A stretch of DNA of 64,000 bases from Psychrobacter celer (lineage in GTDB: Bacteria; Pseudomonadota; Gammaproteobacteria; Pseudomonadales; Moraxellaceae), in NCBI RefSeq assembly GCF_016107555.1, contig NZ_JABASU010000002.1:124001-188000 (forward strand). The letters run 5' to 3'. The notes below the pieces were generated by a model, which saw nothing but the letters and a program-made list of their open reading frames with translations, ran no database searches and was not told the DNA's origin. Below are positions 47,512 through 56,927 of this stretch, piece after piece. The translations under genes and the position numbers were made by a program. How positions within the stretch are numbered: the stretch's first letter is position 1; the number at the start of each line of letters is the position of its first letter.

Positions 47512-49002
47512 GTGAACCCTACCTTTATCAATAGCGATGCTATTCGCCACAATTTTTCTATCGCCATGTCAGAGATGTACCAAAAAGAAGTGCCGTTATA
47601 TGGTGACCTCATCGATTTGGTGACTGAAGTAAATACTGACGTATTAAATAAACAGCCTGATATCAGGCAACAGCTTGAGCACACCGGAGAGATTGATAGG
47701 TTAGGTATGGAGCGCCATGGCGCGATTAGACTGGGCACCGCGGACGAGCTAAGCATGATGTGTAGGCTGTTTGCGGTGATGGGTATGCATCCTGTTGGCT
47801 ATTATGATTTGGCGCCCGCTGGCGTGCCTGTGCATTCTACGGCTTTTCGAGCGCTTGACACGCAGTCATTAAATAACAGTCCGTTTCGCGTTTTTACTTC
47901 TCTGTTGCGTCTTGATCTGATTGATGATGAGGCCTTACAGCAAGAGGCGATGGCGTCGCTAGATAAACGCAAAATATTTACAGATGATGTTATTAGCTTG
48001 ATTGAGCGCTTTGAGGAGGAGGGCGGGCTGACGGCGATAGACGCTAAGCAATTTGTCAAAGAAGCGTTAGAAACCTTTCGCTGGCATGACAAAACGCCCG
48101 TGTCAAAAGCGCTTTATCAGCAGCTATTAAGCCAGCATGGACTTATTGCTGACGTCGTCGGTTTTAAAGGTCCGCATATCAATCATTTGACCCCTCGAAC
48201 CTTAGATATCGATGCGGTACAAGCAGGTATGCAGGCAAAAGGTATCCCGCCAAAAGCCATTATAGAAGGGCCACCGAGACGGCGATGTCCTATTTTATTG
48301 CGTCAGACCAGTTTTAAGGCATTAGAAGAAGCGGTTAGCTTTAAAAATCCTAACGGCGGCTATCAAACGGGGCATCATACTGCGCGCTTTGGCGAGATTG
48401 AGCAGCGCGGCGTGGCTTTAACGCCCAAAGGCCGAGCGCTGTATGACCAATTGCTTAGCCAAGCTCGCCGCCAGTTAGGAGTGACGCCAAATGCCAATAA
48501 CGCCTCAGAGTATTATCAAGTTTTAGAAAGTGCATTTGCAGCGTTCCCTGATGATTATCGAGCATTACATGACGAGGGGTTGGCGTATTTTTACTATCAA
48601 GCGGTCGATAGCGATACAGATAACGAGCCAACGCTAGATTCTATAGACGTAGAAAACGTAAATGACCCTTTATCAAAGCAAGTGATTACTGATTTGCTTG
48701 AGCAAGGAATGATTCGCCTAGAACCTATTGTTTATGAGGATTTTTTACCTGTCAGTGCGGCGGGAATTTTTCAGTCCAATCTGCATGACGACAGCACAAA
48801 CGACAATGAAAAAGACAATAAAACCGACGAACACAGCGGCAAGCAAAGCGGTGGTGGCATTAATTCTAATAAAGAAGCGTTTGAGAATGCTTTGGGCGCT
48901 CAAGTCTACGATGAGCTTGAGCTTTATCAAACGCTACAAGCAGAGAGTCTCAAAGCGTGTTTGGGACAACTAAATAGTAAGGTTTTAAAACGCGTTATCT
49001 AA
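47512..49002 (+). CDS. hglS: 2-oxoadipate dioxygenase/decarboxylase (HglS, DUF1338)
   Basis: 496 residues starting at GTG 47512, with AAAAGGA about 10 nt upstream. This Fe(II) enzyme of the YdcJ/DUF1338 family turns 2-oxoadipate into D-2-hydroxyglutarate in bacterial lysine breakdown. The likely metal ligands are His near residue 108 (VPVHSTAFRAL), His in GPHINHLTPR and Glu in ARFGEIEQRG, with a substrate Arg in STAFR. The C-terminal part carries an unusual Asp/Asn/Lys-rich insertion (DDSTNDNEKDNKTDEH). It leads the pathway cluster. Confidence 0.92.
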   Translation: MNPTFINSDAIRHNFSIAMSEMYQKEVPLYGDLIDLVTEVNTDVLNKQPDIRQQLEHTGEIDRLGMERHGAIRLGTADELSMMCRLFAVMGMHPVGYYDLAPAGVPVHSTAFRALDTQSLNNSPFRVFTSLLRLDLIDDEALQQEAMASLDKRKIFTDDVISLIERFEEEGGLTAIDAKQFVKEALETFRWHDKTPVSKALYQQLLSQHGLIADVVGFKGPHINHLTPRTLDIDAVQAGMQAKGIPPKAIIEGPPRRRCPILLRQTSFKALEEAVSFKNPNGGYQTGHHTARFGEIEQRGVALTPKGRALYDQLLSQARRQLGVTPNANNASEYYQVLESAFAAFPDDYRALHDEGLAYFYYQAVDSDTDNEPTLDSIDVENVNDPLSKQVITDLLEQGMIRLEPIVYEDFLPVSAAGIFQSNLHDDSTNDNEKDNKTDEHSGKQSGGGINSNKEAFENALGAQVYDELELYQTLQAESLKACLGQLNSKVLKRVI

Positions 49003-49144
49003 AACCGTGATAGATAATTGGAACTGTTAATGAGCATTCCAAAAAGGAATGACAGTAAGAAATTAATTATTTTGCAACTTGCCTAGACGCAAGTTAAGTT
49101 AATAAGTCTCTCAAGGAAGCATAAATTAATAAAAGGGATGGAAT

Positions 49145-50635
49145 ATGATTAAGCAGTATATGGCCGCGATGGGTGTCAAAGAAGCGCAATATCAAAATGG
49201 TGACTTTGAGGTAACCAGCCCGATTGATGGCTCGGTGATCGGCAGCATAACCTTGGACAGCGTTGATGAGGTCGATACCAAGATTGCCAATGCCACAAAA
49301 GCTTTCAAAGAGTGGCGCGTGGTGCCTGCGCCAAGACGTGGCGAGCTGGTGCGCCTGCTCGGTGAAGTGCTGCGCGAGCATAAAGAAGACTTAGGCATGC
49401 TGGTGTCATTTGAAGCCGGCAAGATTAAAGAAGAAGGCCTAGGCGAAGTGCAAGAAATGATTGATATTTGCGACTTTGCCGTTGGGGTGTCGCGTCAGCT
49501 TTATGGTTTGACGATTGCGTCAGAGCGCCCAGGCCATCACATGCGTGAGACATGGCATCCGCTCGGGGTGATTGGTGTCATCTCCGCCTTTAACTTTCCC
49601 GTTGCTGTGTGGTCGTGGAATACCGCGCTGGCCATCGTCTGCGGAAATCCGGTGATTTGGAAGCCCTCAGAAAAAACCCCGCTTGTCGCTTTGGCCTGTC
49701 AGGCACTGTTTGAAAAAGCCTTGACCAAATTTGGCGATGCGCCAGAGCATCTATCACAAGTCTTACTCGGCAAGACAGATGTCGGTAATGCCTTGGTAGA
49801 GCACAAAGATGTGGCTTTAGTGAGCGCCACCGGTAGTACGCGTATGGGCCGAGAAGTCGGGCCAAAAGTTGCCAACCGTTTTGGTAAATGCTTACTTGAG
49901 CTTGGTGGTAATAACGCCATGATTTTGGCGCCAAGTGCTGATTTAGACCTTGCGTTACGTGGTATTTTATTCTCAGCCGTTGGCACGGCAGGGCAGCGTT
50001 GTACAACGCTACGCCGCCTATTTGTCCACGAATCTATCAAAGACGATATCTTACCGCGCATCAAGTCTGCTTATGAAACCGTCAGCATCGGTCATCCACT
50101 AGAGGGCAATCTGGTCGGTCCGCTGATCGATGAAGACAGCTTTAATAATATGCAAGCAGCGTTGGAAAAGGCGCGAGAAGCTGGCGGCACTGTCACGGGC
50201 GGCGAGCGCGTCCTTGCAGACAAATATCCTAACGCCTATTACGTGACACCTGCCATTGTCGAGTTTGACGAGCAAAACGATGTCGCCAAAAGTGAAACGT
50301 TTGCGCCGATTCTGTATGTTATGACTTACCAAGACTTTGATGAAGCGATCGAGATGCAAAACGATGTGCCACAAGGTCTATCGTCATGCGTCTTTACCAA
50401 TGATTTGCGTGAGGCGGAGACTTTCCTCAGTGACCGCGGTAGTGATTGCGGTATTGCCAATGTCAATATCGGTACCAGTGGCGCTGAGATCGGCGGGGCG
50501 TTTGGCGGTGAAAAAGAAACCGGCGGTGGCCGTGAATCTGGCTCTGATGCGTGGAAAGTCTATATGCGCCGCCAGACCAATACCATCAACTACTCAAAAG
50601 AGTTGCCACTAGCGCAAGGCATTAGCTTTGGTTGA
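49145..50635 (+). CDS. amaB: L-aminoadipate-semialdehyde/P6C dehydrogenase (ALDH7)
   Basis: 496 residues, closest in style to antiquitin/AmaB. It oxidises piperideine-6-carboxylate (as its open semialdehyde) to 2-aminoadipate with NAD+. ISAFNFPVAVWSWNTALA, the catalytic Glu in LELGGNNAMIL and Cys in AGQRCTTLRRL are the active-site segments. IANVNIGTSGAEIGGAFGG near the C-terminus is an ALDH7 hallmark. Its neighbours, HglS before and AmaA after, place it in lysine/pipecolate catabolism. Confidence 0.92.
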   Translation: MIKQYMAAMGVKEAQYQNGDFEVTSPIDGSVIGSITLDSVDEVDTKIANATKAFKEWRVVPAPRRGELVRLLGEVLREHKEDLGMLVSFEAGKIKEEGLGEVQEMIDICDFAVGVSRQLYGLTIASERPGHHMRETWHPLGVIGVISAFNFPVAVWSWNTALAIVCGNPVIWKPSEKTPLVALACQALFEKALTKFGDAPEHLSQVLLGKTDVGNALVEHKDVALVSATGSTRMGREVGPKVANRFGKCLLELGGNNAMILAPSADLDLALRGILFSAVGTAGQRCTTLRRLFVHESIKDDILPRIKSAYETVSIGHPLEGNLVGPLIDEDSFNNMQAALEKAREAGGTVTGGERVLADKYPNAYYVTPAIVEFDEQNDVAKSETFAPILYVMTYQDFDEAIEMQNDVPQGLSSCVFTNDLREAETFLSDRGSDCGIANVNIGTSGAEIGGAFGGEKETGGGRESGSDAWKVYMRRQTNTINYSKELPLAQGISFG

Positions 50636-50786
50636 TAAAAAGGTGAGTACAAATTTTTGTTGATTTGATTTATTTATCTACAAACTGCCAATCCTCATTT
50701 ATAGAGGCTTGGCAGGCCAAAAATAATAAGCAATCAAGGATTGGTTGCCACTCCCATCGACGACTACTAAGGAAGGTAGAACTATC

Positions 50787-52247
50787 ATGATCGATGATAA
50801 ATCGCACGACCCCGATGTAGATGGCTATGGCCCATCTTCTAGCTTTTTACTGGATATTGCCCCTCTGTTACTGACTGCTATCATTCTGATGATACAGTTC
50901 TTTGTATTTAAAGATTTTACCCCTCACATTCCTCTTGCTTGCGGCATATTAATCACCGGCTTATTTATGAAGCTGCGTGGCCGTCATTGGCAAGGTATGG
51001 AAGAGCGTTTTTTAAAGGTCATCAAAATTGGTTTACCTGCGATGATTATCTTGATGGGTGTGGGCATGCTCATTGGTGCATGGATTATCGCCGGCACCGT
51101 GCCGACCATTTTGTATTACGGCTTTAGTATCTTTTCCCCTTCCTCGTTTTTATTTTCTGTTTGTATCATTTGCGCCATTATCTCTGTCGCTACGGGCACC
51201 TCGTGGGGGACTGTGGGTACCGTGGGTCTTGCGATGATGGGTATCGGTTTGGGGCTTGGTATCCCAGCATACCTAACGGGCGGTGCGATCGTCTCGGGGG
51301 CTTTTTTTGGTGACAAAATGTCGCCGCTATCAGACACCACTAACTTAACGCCTGCTGCTGCTGGCGTCGATCTTTGGGATCACATCAAGGGTATGTTGCC
51401 GACGACCGTTCCCGCCATGATTACCGCTTTGGCTATCTATGCGTGGATAGGCATGGGGTATGGTGATGACAGTATTGACCTGTCGTCTATCCGCGCGCTA
51501 CAAGACAACCTAGCGGCCAATTACAATTTAAGCATCGTCACTTTGCTACCGGCAGTGGTGGTCATTGTCGCCGCTGTGATGAAAATGCCAGCGATACCGA
51601 CGGTGTTAAGCGGGGTGCTGGTAGGCTCTGTGATTGCTGTGTTTATGCAGGGCGTGGCGGTGAGTGAGGTGTTTGATGTGTTACAAAACGGATTTGTCAG
51701 TGAGACGGGCTTTGAGGTAGTGGATCAGCTGCTGTCAAAAGGTGGTGTCATGTCGATGACGTGGGTCATCAGTTTGACCATTTTTGCCTTGGGTTTTATC
51801 GGTGCGCTTGAGCACTACGGCACGCTTAGGGCCATCATGGCAAAGATTAATAACTTTGTGAAATCGCGTCTGGGTCTGGTGTTTACCACGTACGGCAGTG
51901 TGCTCAGTGTCGGGACACTCATCGGTGATGTTTATACCACTTGTGTTTTGCCAGGCCGTTTGTTGCAAGACAAATATAAAGAGAGGGGCTATAAACGTAC
52001 GACGTTGACGCGCTCTATCGAAGACGCGGGGACACTTTTGTCGCCCCTTATCCCATGGAACATGGGTGGTAGCTTTGTGGCAGCGACACTCGGTATCGCC
52101 ACCTTGACCTATGCGCCTTTTGCCTTTGCCTGCTGGTTGTCGCCTTTATTTGGCCTGCTTTGGGCGTTCCTTGATAAGTTCATACCGCGTGAAAAGCCTG
52201 CAATAGCAAAGCTCGATACCAATACTTCACTAAGTGAAGTATGCTAA
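50787..52247 (+). CDS. NhaC-family Na+/H+ antiporter-like transporter
   Basis: 486 residues from ATG 50787, with AAGGAAGG about 11 nt upstream; an ORF 14 codons longer lacks a start signal. About 11 membrane segments. GAFFGDKMSPLSDTTNLTPAAAGVDLWDHIKGM is the NhaC core with charged residues in the membrane. Members exchange Na+ for H+, and some carry organic anions or amines. Lying 12 bp before the pipecolate oxidase gene, it may serve substrate or ion exchange for this pathway. Confidence 0.88.
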   Translation: MIDDKSHDPDVDGYGPSSSFLLDIAPLLLTAIILMIQFFVFKDFTPHIPLACGILITGLFMKLRGRHWQGMEERFLKVIKIGLPAMIILMGVGMLIGAWIIAGTVPTILYYGFSIFSPSSFLFSVCIICAIISVATGTSWGTVGTVGLAMMGIGLGLGIPAYLTGGAIVSGAFFGDKMSPLSDTTNLTPAAAGVDLWDHIKGMLPTTVPAMITALAIYAWIGMGYGDDSIDLSSIRALQDNLAANYNLSIVTLLPAVVVIVAAVMKMPAIPTVLSGVLVGSVIAVFMQGVAVSEVFDVLQNGFVSETGFEVVDQLLSKGGVMSMTWVISLTIFALGFIGALEHYGTLRAIMAKINNFVKSRLGLVFTTYGSVLSVGTLIGDVYTTCVLPGRLLQDKYKERGYKRTTLTRSIEDAGTLLSPLIPWNMGGSFVAATLGIATLTYAPFAFACWLSPLFGLLWAFLDKFIPREKPAIAKLDTNTSLSEVC

Positions 52248-52259
52248 AGGGAGTCTGAT

Positions 52260-53546
52260 ATGTTGCAAGAGCAATGTTTGTGGAACATGACGGCGCCTAA
52301 TATTGACGCATATAGTCAAATGAGTAGCGATACACAAGCGGCGGTGTGCATCATTGGCGGCGGCTATACTGGACTGTCTGCAGCAATTCATCTGGCTGAA
52401 AAGGGCGTCAAGGTTGTCTTACTTGAGAGTCAAAGTGTCGGTAGTGGCGGCTCAGGGAAAAGCGTGGGTCTGGTCAATGCTGGTACGTGGGCGCGCCCTG
52501 ATGATTTGGGCATTAGCCTAGGCGAGGCAGATGGTGAGCGCTTGACCGAAGCGCTTGGTCAAGCGCCGCGTTTGGTGTTTGACTTAATCAAACGCTATGA
52601 TATCGACGCGCAAGCGACCCAAGCAGGCAATATTCATATGGCGCACAATGCCAAAGGTGAGATCGATGTCGATATAAGATACGAGCAGCTCAGTCGCCGC
52701 GGCGCTAATGTGGAGGTATTGACAGGCAGTAAGTGCCACGAGTACTGCGGTACCACCAGTATCAATAAAGCCTTATTAGACTACCGTGCGGGTACTATCA
52801 ATCCACTGGCTTATGTCCGAGGACTTGCCAAAGTCGCTGCAAATCTTGACGTGACGATCTATGAGCACTCTGCTGTTGAAGCACTAGAAAAAGTAGGCGG
52901 TCATTGGTACGCCAGAACGGCCAAAGCATGTGTCAAATCTGAGCGTGTGATTATCGCAACCAACGCTTATACCGAAGGCGAATGGACAGATATCGCCAAG
53001 ACTTTTTATCTGGTTTATTACTATCAGATTGCATCCGAACCGCTGAGTGGTGCAGCGGCAGAGCGCATATTGCCCTACAAAACAGGTGCCTGGGACACAC
53101 GTCTGGCGCTATCTAGCTTTCGCCGTGATAATGACAATCGCTTATTATTGGGCACGGTTGGTGGGACGCAGATGAAACCAAAATCCTTTTATCAGTCATG
53201 GGCCAATGCGGTGCAAAAAAGCTACTATCCAGATTTGCCCGCGTTTGACTGGCAGTATGAATGGTGCGGTAGCTTTGGCTTTACCCAAGATCATATCTTT
53301 CGCGTGATGGAGCCAGACGAAGGCTTGCTGACGGCGACGGCTTATAATGGTCGAGGCATTACCACTGGCACGCTTATGGGTAAATGCTTTGCAGACTATA
53401 TCGTGACCGGCAAAAGAGACAGCATTCCGCTACCTTTCAAGACTTTAGAGGAAGCAAAGCTTGCTTTTGGCGGTATCAAGTCTGGGTTTACAGAGCTTGG
53501 CCTCACACTGTATCACGCTGGTCAATGTCTCAAGATCATTAGATAG
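52260..53546 (+). CDS. amaA: FAD-dependent L-pipecolate oxidase (AmaA-like)
   Basis: 428 residues, DAO/glycine-oxidase fold. The dinucleotide motif VCIIGGGYTGLSAAIHL is near residue 30. GSGGSGKSVGLVNAGTWARP and the C-terminal TAYNGRGITTGTLMGK belong to the GabB/AmaA/PuuB-like branch. It should oxidise L-pipecolate to piperideine-6-carboxylate, the AmaB substrate. AAAGGGAG precedes ATG, and the gene is tightly linked to the NhaC-like gene. A polyamine or other secondary-amine oxidase remains an alternative. Confidence 0.8.
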   Translation: MLQEQCLWNMTAPNIDAYSQMSSDTQAAVCIIGGGYTGLSAAIHLAEKGVKVVLLESQSVGSGGSGKSVGLVNAGTWARPDDLGISLGEADGERLTEALGQAPRLVFDLIKRYDIDAQATQAGNIHMAHNAKGEIDVDIRYEQLSRRGANVEVLTGSKCHEYCGTTSINKALLDYRAGTINPLAYVRGLAKVAANLDVTIYEHSAVEALEKVGGHWYARTAKACVKSERVIIATNAYTEGEWTDIAKTFYLVYYYQIASEPLSGAAAERILPYKTGAWDTRLALSSFRRDNDNRLLLGTVGGTQMKPKSFYQSWANAVQKSYYPDLPAFDWQYEWCGSFGFTQDHIFRVMEPDEGLLTATAYNGRGITTGTLMGKCFADYIVTGKRDSIPLPFKTLEEAKLAFGGIKSGFTELGLTLYHAGQCLKIIR

Positions 53547-53695
53547 TTTGGTTATTTGCATAGTGAGGTTATTGACTTAGTTAAAATGATAAACCGTGAT
53601 AAAAGCTCTAAAAATGGCGGGTTGCTTATTAGGTTTTTTAATGTCACATTTAAGGATTGTTCATAATGAAATAACAAAACAGATTAAGGATAATT

Positions 53696-54724
53696 ATGCA
53701 GATTTTAGACATTCATACCGTAAAAAAACAGCTAACCATGCCAATGGCCATCAGTGCTATCGAGGAGCTGCTGAAGAGACAAGGCGAGCATCCGAGCTGG
53801 ACTAAAACACCTGAGCGCCTAGTCATTCCTACTTTTCAGGAGAGTGATGCACACACCTCAGGCTCGCATTTGTCGATGCCGTCAGTGGTTTTTGATGGTG
53901 AAAACGAGTATGCAGTCGTCAAGCTGGTCACCATCTGTCCCGACAATCCTCAGCGCGATAAACCAACCACCATGGCCGCCATCACTGTCTCAAATAATGA
54001 GACAGGCGATATGCTGGCTTTTTTGGACGGAATATATATCACCCAAGTGCGTACCGCCGCGCTGTCGGGGATAGCGACTAAGTATCTGGCGAATCCACAC
54101 AGTCGAGTGGTAGCAGTGGTCGGTACAGGTGGGATGGCATATGAGCAGCTAAATGCTATTCTCACAGTACGTCCAGATATCACGCACGTAAAACTATGGA
54201 ATAGAACGGCGCAGACGGCGCATCAGTTTCGAGACAGGTTTATACAAGAGTATCCACAATGGCAAGTTGATGTTCAGGTTTGTGAGCATATTGAAGAGGC
54301 AATCAGAGACGCAGATATTATCAATCTGGCCACACGCTCGACGGCAGGACTGTTTGAGGCGGCGCAGATAAAGGCAAATGCTCACATCAATGCGGTGGGC
54401 GCTTATCAGGCCACGATGAAGGAAGTCAGTAACTCAGTGATAGAGGCCTGCGACTCCGTGATCATTGACGATGCTGAAGGCGGCTTACATGAAGCAGGGG
54501 ACTTGATACAAGCGCATGAGGACAGTGATAGTGCTTGGACATGGGATAGGCTCACTGGCACATTAGGGGACTTGATCAATAAAAAAATCAGCCTCGATGT
54601 GAAGGAGGATAAAGGTATGACGCTGTTTAAATCAGTGGGCGCAGCCAGCTTTGATGCAGCCGTCGCTTTACAGGTAGCAAAAAAAGCCAAAGCAAAAAAC
54701 TTGGGTCAATGTGTCGCGCTATAA
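53696..54724 (+). CDS. Ornithine cyclodeaminase/mu-crystallin family ketimine reductase
   Basis: 342 residues. The NAD(P) loop AVVGTGGMAYEQL (about 140) and the HLSMPSVVF, KLVTICPDNP segments place it in the OCD/mu-crystallin family. True cyclodeaminases have a catalytic Asp in GGDCPGKTEL; here the equivalent reads NAVGAYQATMKEV, with no Asp. It is therefore more likely a reductase of cyclic imines, producing L-pipecolate from piperideine-2-carboxylate for AmaA. AAGGAT precedes ATG. The assignment rests on context plus the missing residue. Confidence 0.78.
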   Translation: MQILDIHTVKKQLTMPMAISAIEELLKRQGEHPSWTKTPERLVIPTFQESDAHTSGSHLSMPSVVFDGENEYAVVKLVTICPDNPQRDKPTTMAAITVSNNETGDMLAFLDGIYITQVRTAALSGIATKYLANPHSRVVAVVGTGGMAYEQLNAILTVRPDITHVKLWNRTAQTAHQFRDRFIQEYPQWQVDVQVCEHIEEAIRDADIINLATRSTAGLFEAAQIKANAHINAVGAYQATMKEVSNSVIEACDSVIIDDAEGGLHEAGDLIQAHEDSDSAWTWDRLTGTLGDLINKKISLDVKEDKGMTLFKSVGAASFDAAVALQVAKKAKAKNLGQCVAL

Positions 54725-54800
54725 GGGCTGAGTATTTATCCTTATAGAGTCAATCCAACGTAACACTGACCCACCTTATGTCATGTCCGTAGCTTAAAAT

Positions 54801-54977
54801 AGGGGCTGTCCTAGATAACTAGTTCAAACCCTGTTTAACCCATTGTTTTAATTGTAGTAATTGCGACTTTGGGTCACTGTGATTAAAACGCCACTCACAT
54901 TCCTTTAAATAGAGGTGAAAATGCTCTTTTGGAACCCCGTTAAACTTGCGTAGATGCCGTTTAGCTTGGGCTCCCTT
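54801..54977 (-). mobile_element. 3' end of an IS1595-type insertion sequence
   Basis: The minus strand encodes the last 52 codons of an ISXO2/IS1595-like transposase (54819-54977), including AKRHLRKFNGVPKEHFHLYL and KECEWRFNH, then a stop. The terminal repeat starts with GGGGCTGTCCTAGATAACT (54802-54820). The rest is absent: the sequence runs straight into the stop codon of the next gene. It marks the left boundary of the acquired block. Confidence 0.82.
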
Positions 54978-54980
54978 ATT

Positions 54981-55979
54981 TTAGAAGTTTTCTAGTACAA
55001 TTTTGCCTTTTGACTTGCCTGATTCAAGCAACTTATGCGCCTTCTCCAAGTTTGCAGCGTTAATTTTGCCTAGATTTTGGTTGAGGGTACTTCTAATTTT
55101 TTGCTGGTCAACTAATTGGGCAACCTGTTGCAGCAATTCACCCTGCTTTTCAATATCATCGGTTTTATACATTGAACGGGTGAACATCAACTCCCAATGG
55201 ATAGAAATAGATTTAGTCTTAAACGGCATAATATCAAATGTTTGGGGATCATCGATCAATCCAAGCTTGCCTTGTGGTGCAATCAGAGAAACTATTTGCT
55301 CGATATAGGTGTCTGTATGATTGGTAGAGAAGACGTATTTTGGTTTTGCAATGCCTAGTGTCTCGATTTGTGCATTTAAATCTTTGCTATGATCAATGAC
55401 ATGGTCGGCACCAAGTGATTCCACCCAAGATTTCGTTTCTTCACGTGAAGCTGTTGCTATAACGGTCAGATTTGTTTTTGCTTTTAGGAGTTGGATAGCG
55501 ATTGATCCTACACCACCTGCACCACCAATAATTAAAATACTACCAACTTCTGTTTCTGAAATTTGAAGCCGATCAAACAGCATTTCCCATGCCGTTATTG
55601 CAGTTAATGGCAATGCTGCTGCTTCTGCATTAGATACTGTAGTTGGTTTAAGACTGATAATTCGTTCATCGACTGCTTGATACTCAGCATTACTACCATC
55701 TCGGGTTAAATCGCCAGCATACCAAACAGCGTCTCCTACTTTAAACGAGGTAACTTTTGAGCCAACTTCAATAATTTCCCCAACGGCATCCCAACCTAAA
55801 ATACGATTGTTTGCTTCAGACGAATTTTTTCTCACTTTGGTATCAACTGGATTCACAGAGATTGTCTGAACTTTTACCAGTACATCACGCTCCTTAAGCG
55901 TAGGCTTTGCTTTTTCAATATCTACCAATGAATTTTTAAAATCATCATGGTTATGGATAACATACGATACGGCTTTCAT
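54981..55979 (-). CDS. Zinc-type alcohol dehydrogenase-like / quinone oxidoreductase
   Basis: 332 residues of the MDR superfamily, adh_fam_1 branch. ILGWDAVGEIIEVGSKV is the substrate-side motif and IIGGAGGVGSIAIQLLK the NADP loop. Catalytic zinc ligands are not evident, consistent with a quinone or enone reductase. Its codon use and AT content differ from genes left of 54.8 kb. Its stop abuts the IS1595 fragment. It is transcribed with, and 73 bp after, the SDR gene. Confidence 0.9.
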   Translation of the reverse strand: MKAVSYVIHNHDDFKNSLVDIEKAKPTLKERDVLVKVQTISVNPVDTKVRKNSSEANNRILGWDAVGEIIEVGSKVTSFKVGDAVWYAGDLTRDGSNAEYQAVDERIISLKPTTVSNAEAAALPLTAITAWEMLFDRLQISETEVGSILIIGGAGGVGSIAIQLLKAKTNLTVIATASREETKSWVESLGADHVIDHSKDLNAQIETLGIAKPKYVFSTNHTDTYIEQIVSLIAPQGKLGLIDDPQTFDIMPFKTKSISIHWELMFTRSMYKTDDIEKQGELLQQVAQLVDQQKIRSTLNQNLGKINAANLEKAHKLLESGKSKGKIVLENF

Positions 55980-56052
55980 AGATTTGTCCTCAACTTTAAA
56001 AAAATAGAGTAAAAATGGGAGCGAAGTGCTCCCATTTTATGTTATTCAATCA

Positions 56053-56793
56053 TTAAAACTCTTGGCTCGTTGGGCGCAAAACAATTTCATTAATATCTAC
56101 ATCCGCAGGCTGTTCAATTGCATAAGCAATTGCTCGAGCGACTGAGTCAGCTGGTATGGCTTGTTTGTAGAAATCAGTAACAAACTCTGAACTTTCTTTA
56201 TGAGAAGAACCGAATTTTAGTTCTGACTCAATTGCACCAGGCTCAATAGTAGTCGTTCTAATTGTTTCCCCAACTTCATGACGAAGGCCTTCAGAGATGG
56301 CTCTTACAGCAAACTTAGTACCGCTATAAACCGTACCTCCTGGACTAAATACTTTTACCCCTGCAACAGATGAGAGATTAATAAAGTGTCCAAAGTTTTG
56401 TTTTTGGAAAACAGGTAGGGTAGCTGCTATTCCATAAAGAACACCTTTAATATTAATGTCGATCATACGATCCCATTCATCAACTTTTAGCTCACTTAAT
56501 GGTGCAATAGACATTAATCCAGCATTGTTTACCAAGACATCGATTTGACCAAATGCGCTTAATGCCTTTTCAATAAGTGCTTGCACTTCATGTGGTTTGG
56601 TTACATCCACACCAATAAATTCAGCTTGACCACCTTCAGCACGAATGTCGTGAACAATAGCCTCTAATTTTTCAGTACGTCTAGCACCAATGACAACCTT
56701 TGCACCTTTTTTAGCAAGTAAGCGAGCAGTAGCTTCACCTAAACCACTACTTGCACCAGTGATAACAACAACTTTATTTTCTATATTATTCAT
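56053..56793 (-). CDS. SDR-family oxidoreductase (YdfG-like)
   Basis: 246 residues from ATG 56793; a longer frame to 56820 adds nine residues without family match. The motifs are VVITGASSGLGEATARLL, VNNAGLMSI, Ser in NLSSVAGV and Tyr/Lys in YSGTKFA. GARRTEKLEAI after strand two indicates NADP(H). It belongs to the clavaldehyde/serine-dehydrogenase-like cluster that reduces aldehydes or beta-hydroxy acids. Divergent from the LysR gene, which likely controls it. Confidence 0.9.
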   Translation of the reverse strand: MNNIENKVVVITGASSGLGEATARLLAKKGAKVVIGARRTEKLEAIVHDIRAEGGQAEFIGVDVTKPHEVQALIEKALSAFGQIDVLVNNAGLMSIAPLSELKVDEWDRMIDINIKGVLYGIAATLPVFQKQNFGHFINLSSVAGVKVFSPGGTVYSGTKFAVRAISEGLRHEVGETIRTTTIEPGAIESELKFGSSHKESSEFVTDFYKQAIPADSVARAIAYAIEQPADVDINEIVLRPTSQEF

Positions 56794-56927
56794 ACAAGTA
56801 ACCTTCAACCTATTTGTCAATCATATTGGAGTGTTAAGTATTACAGCCTTGTTAGGTATAATAAATGAATAATATTATCTTTCAGAATTCCTATTTGCGG
56901 AATAATTAGTATAACACAGGATTGGAC

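Noticed and set aside
53696..54724. Calling the OCD-family protein a lysine or ornithine cyclodeaminase
   Set aside because: The catalytic Asp of cyclodeaminases is missing, and the AmaA/AmaB context fits an imine reductase better.
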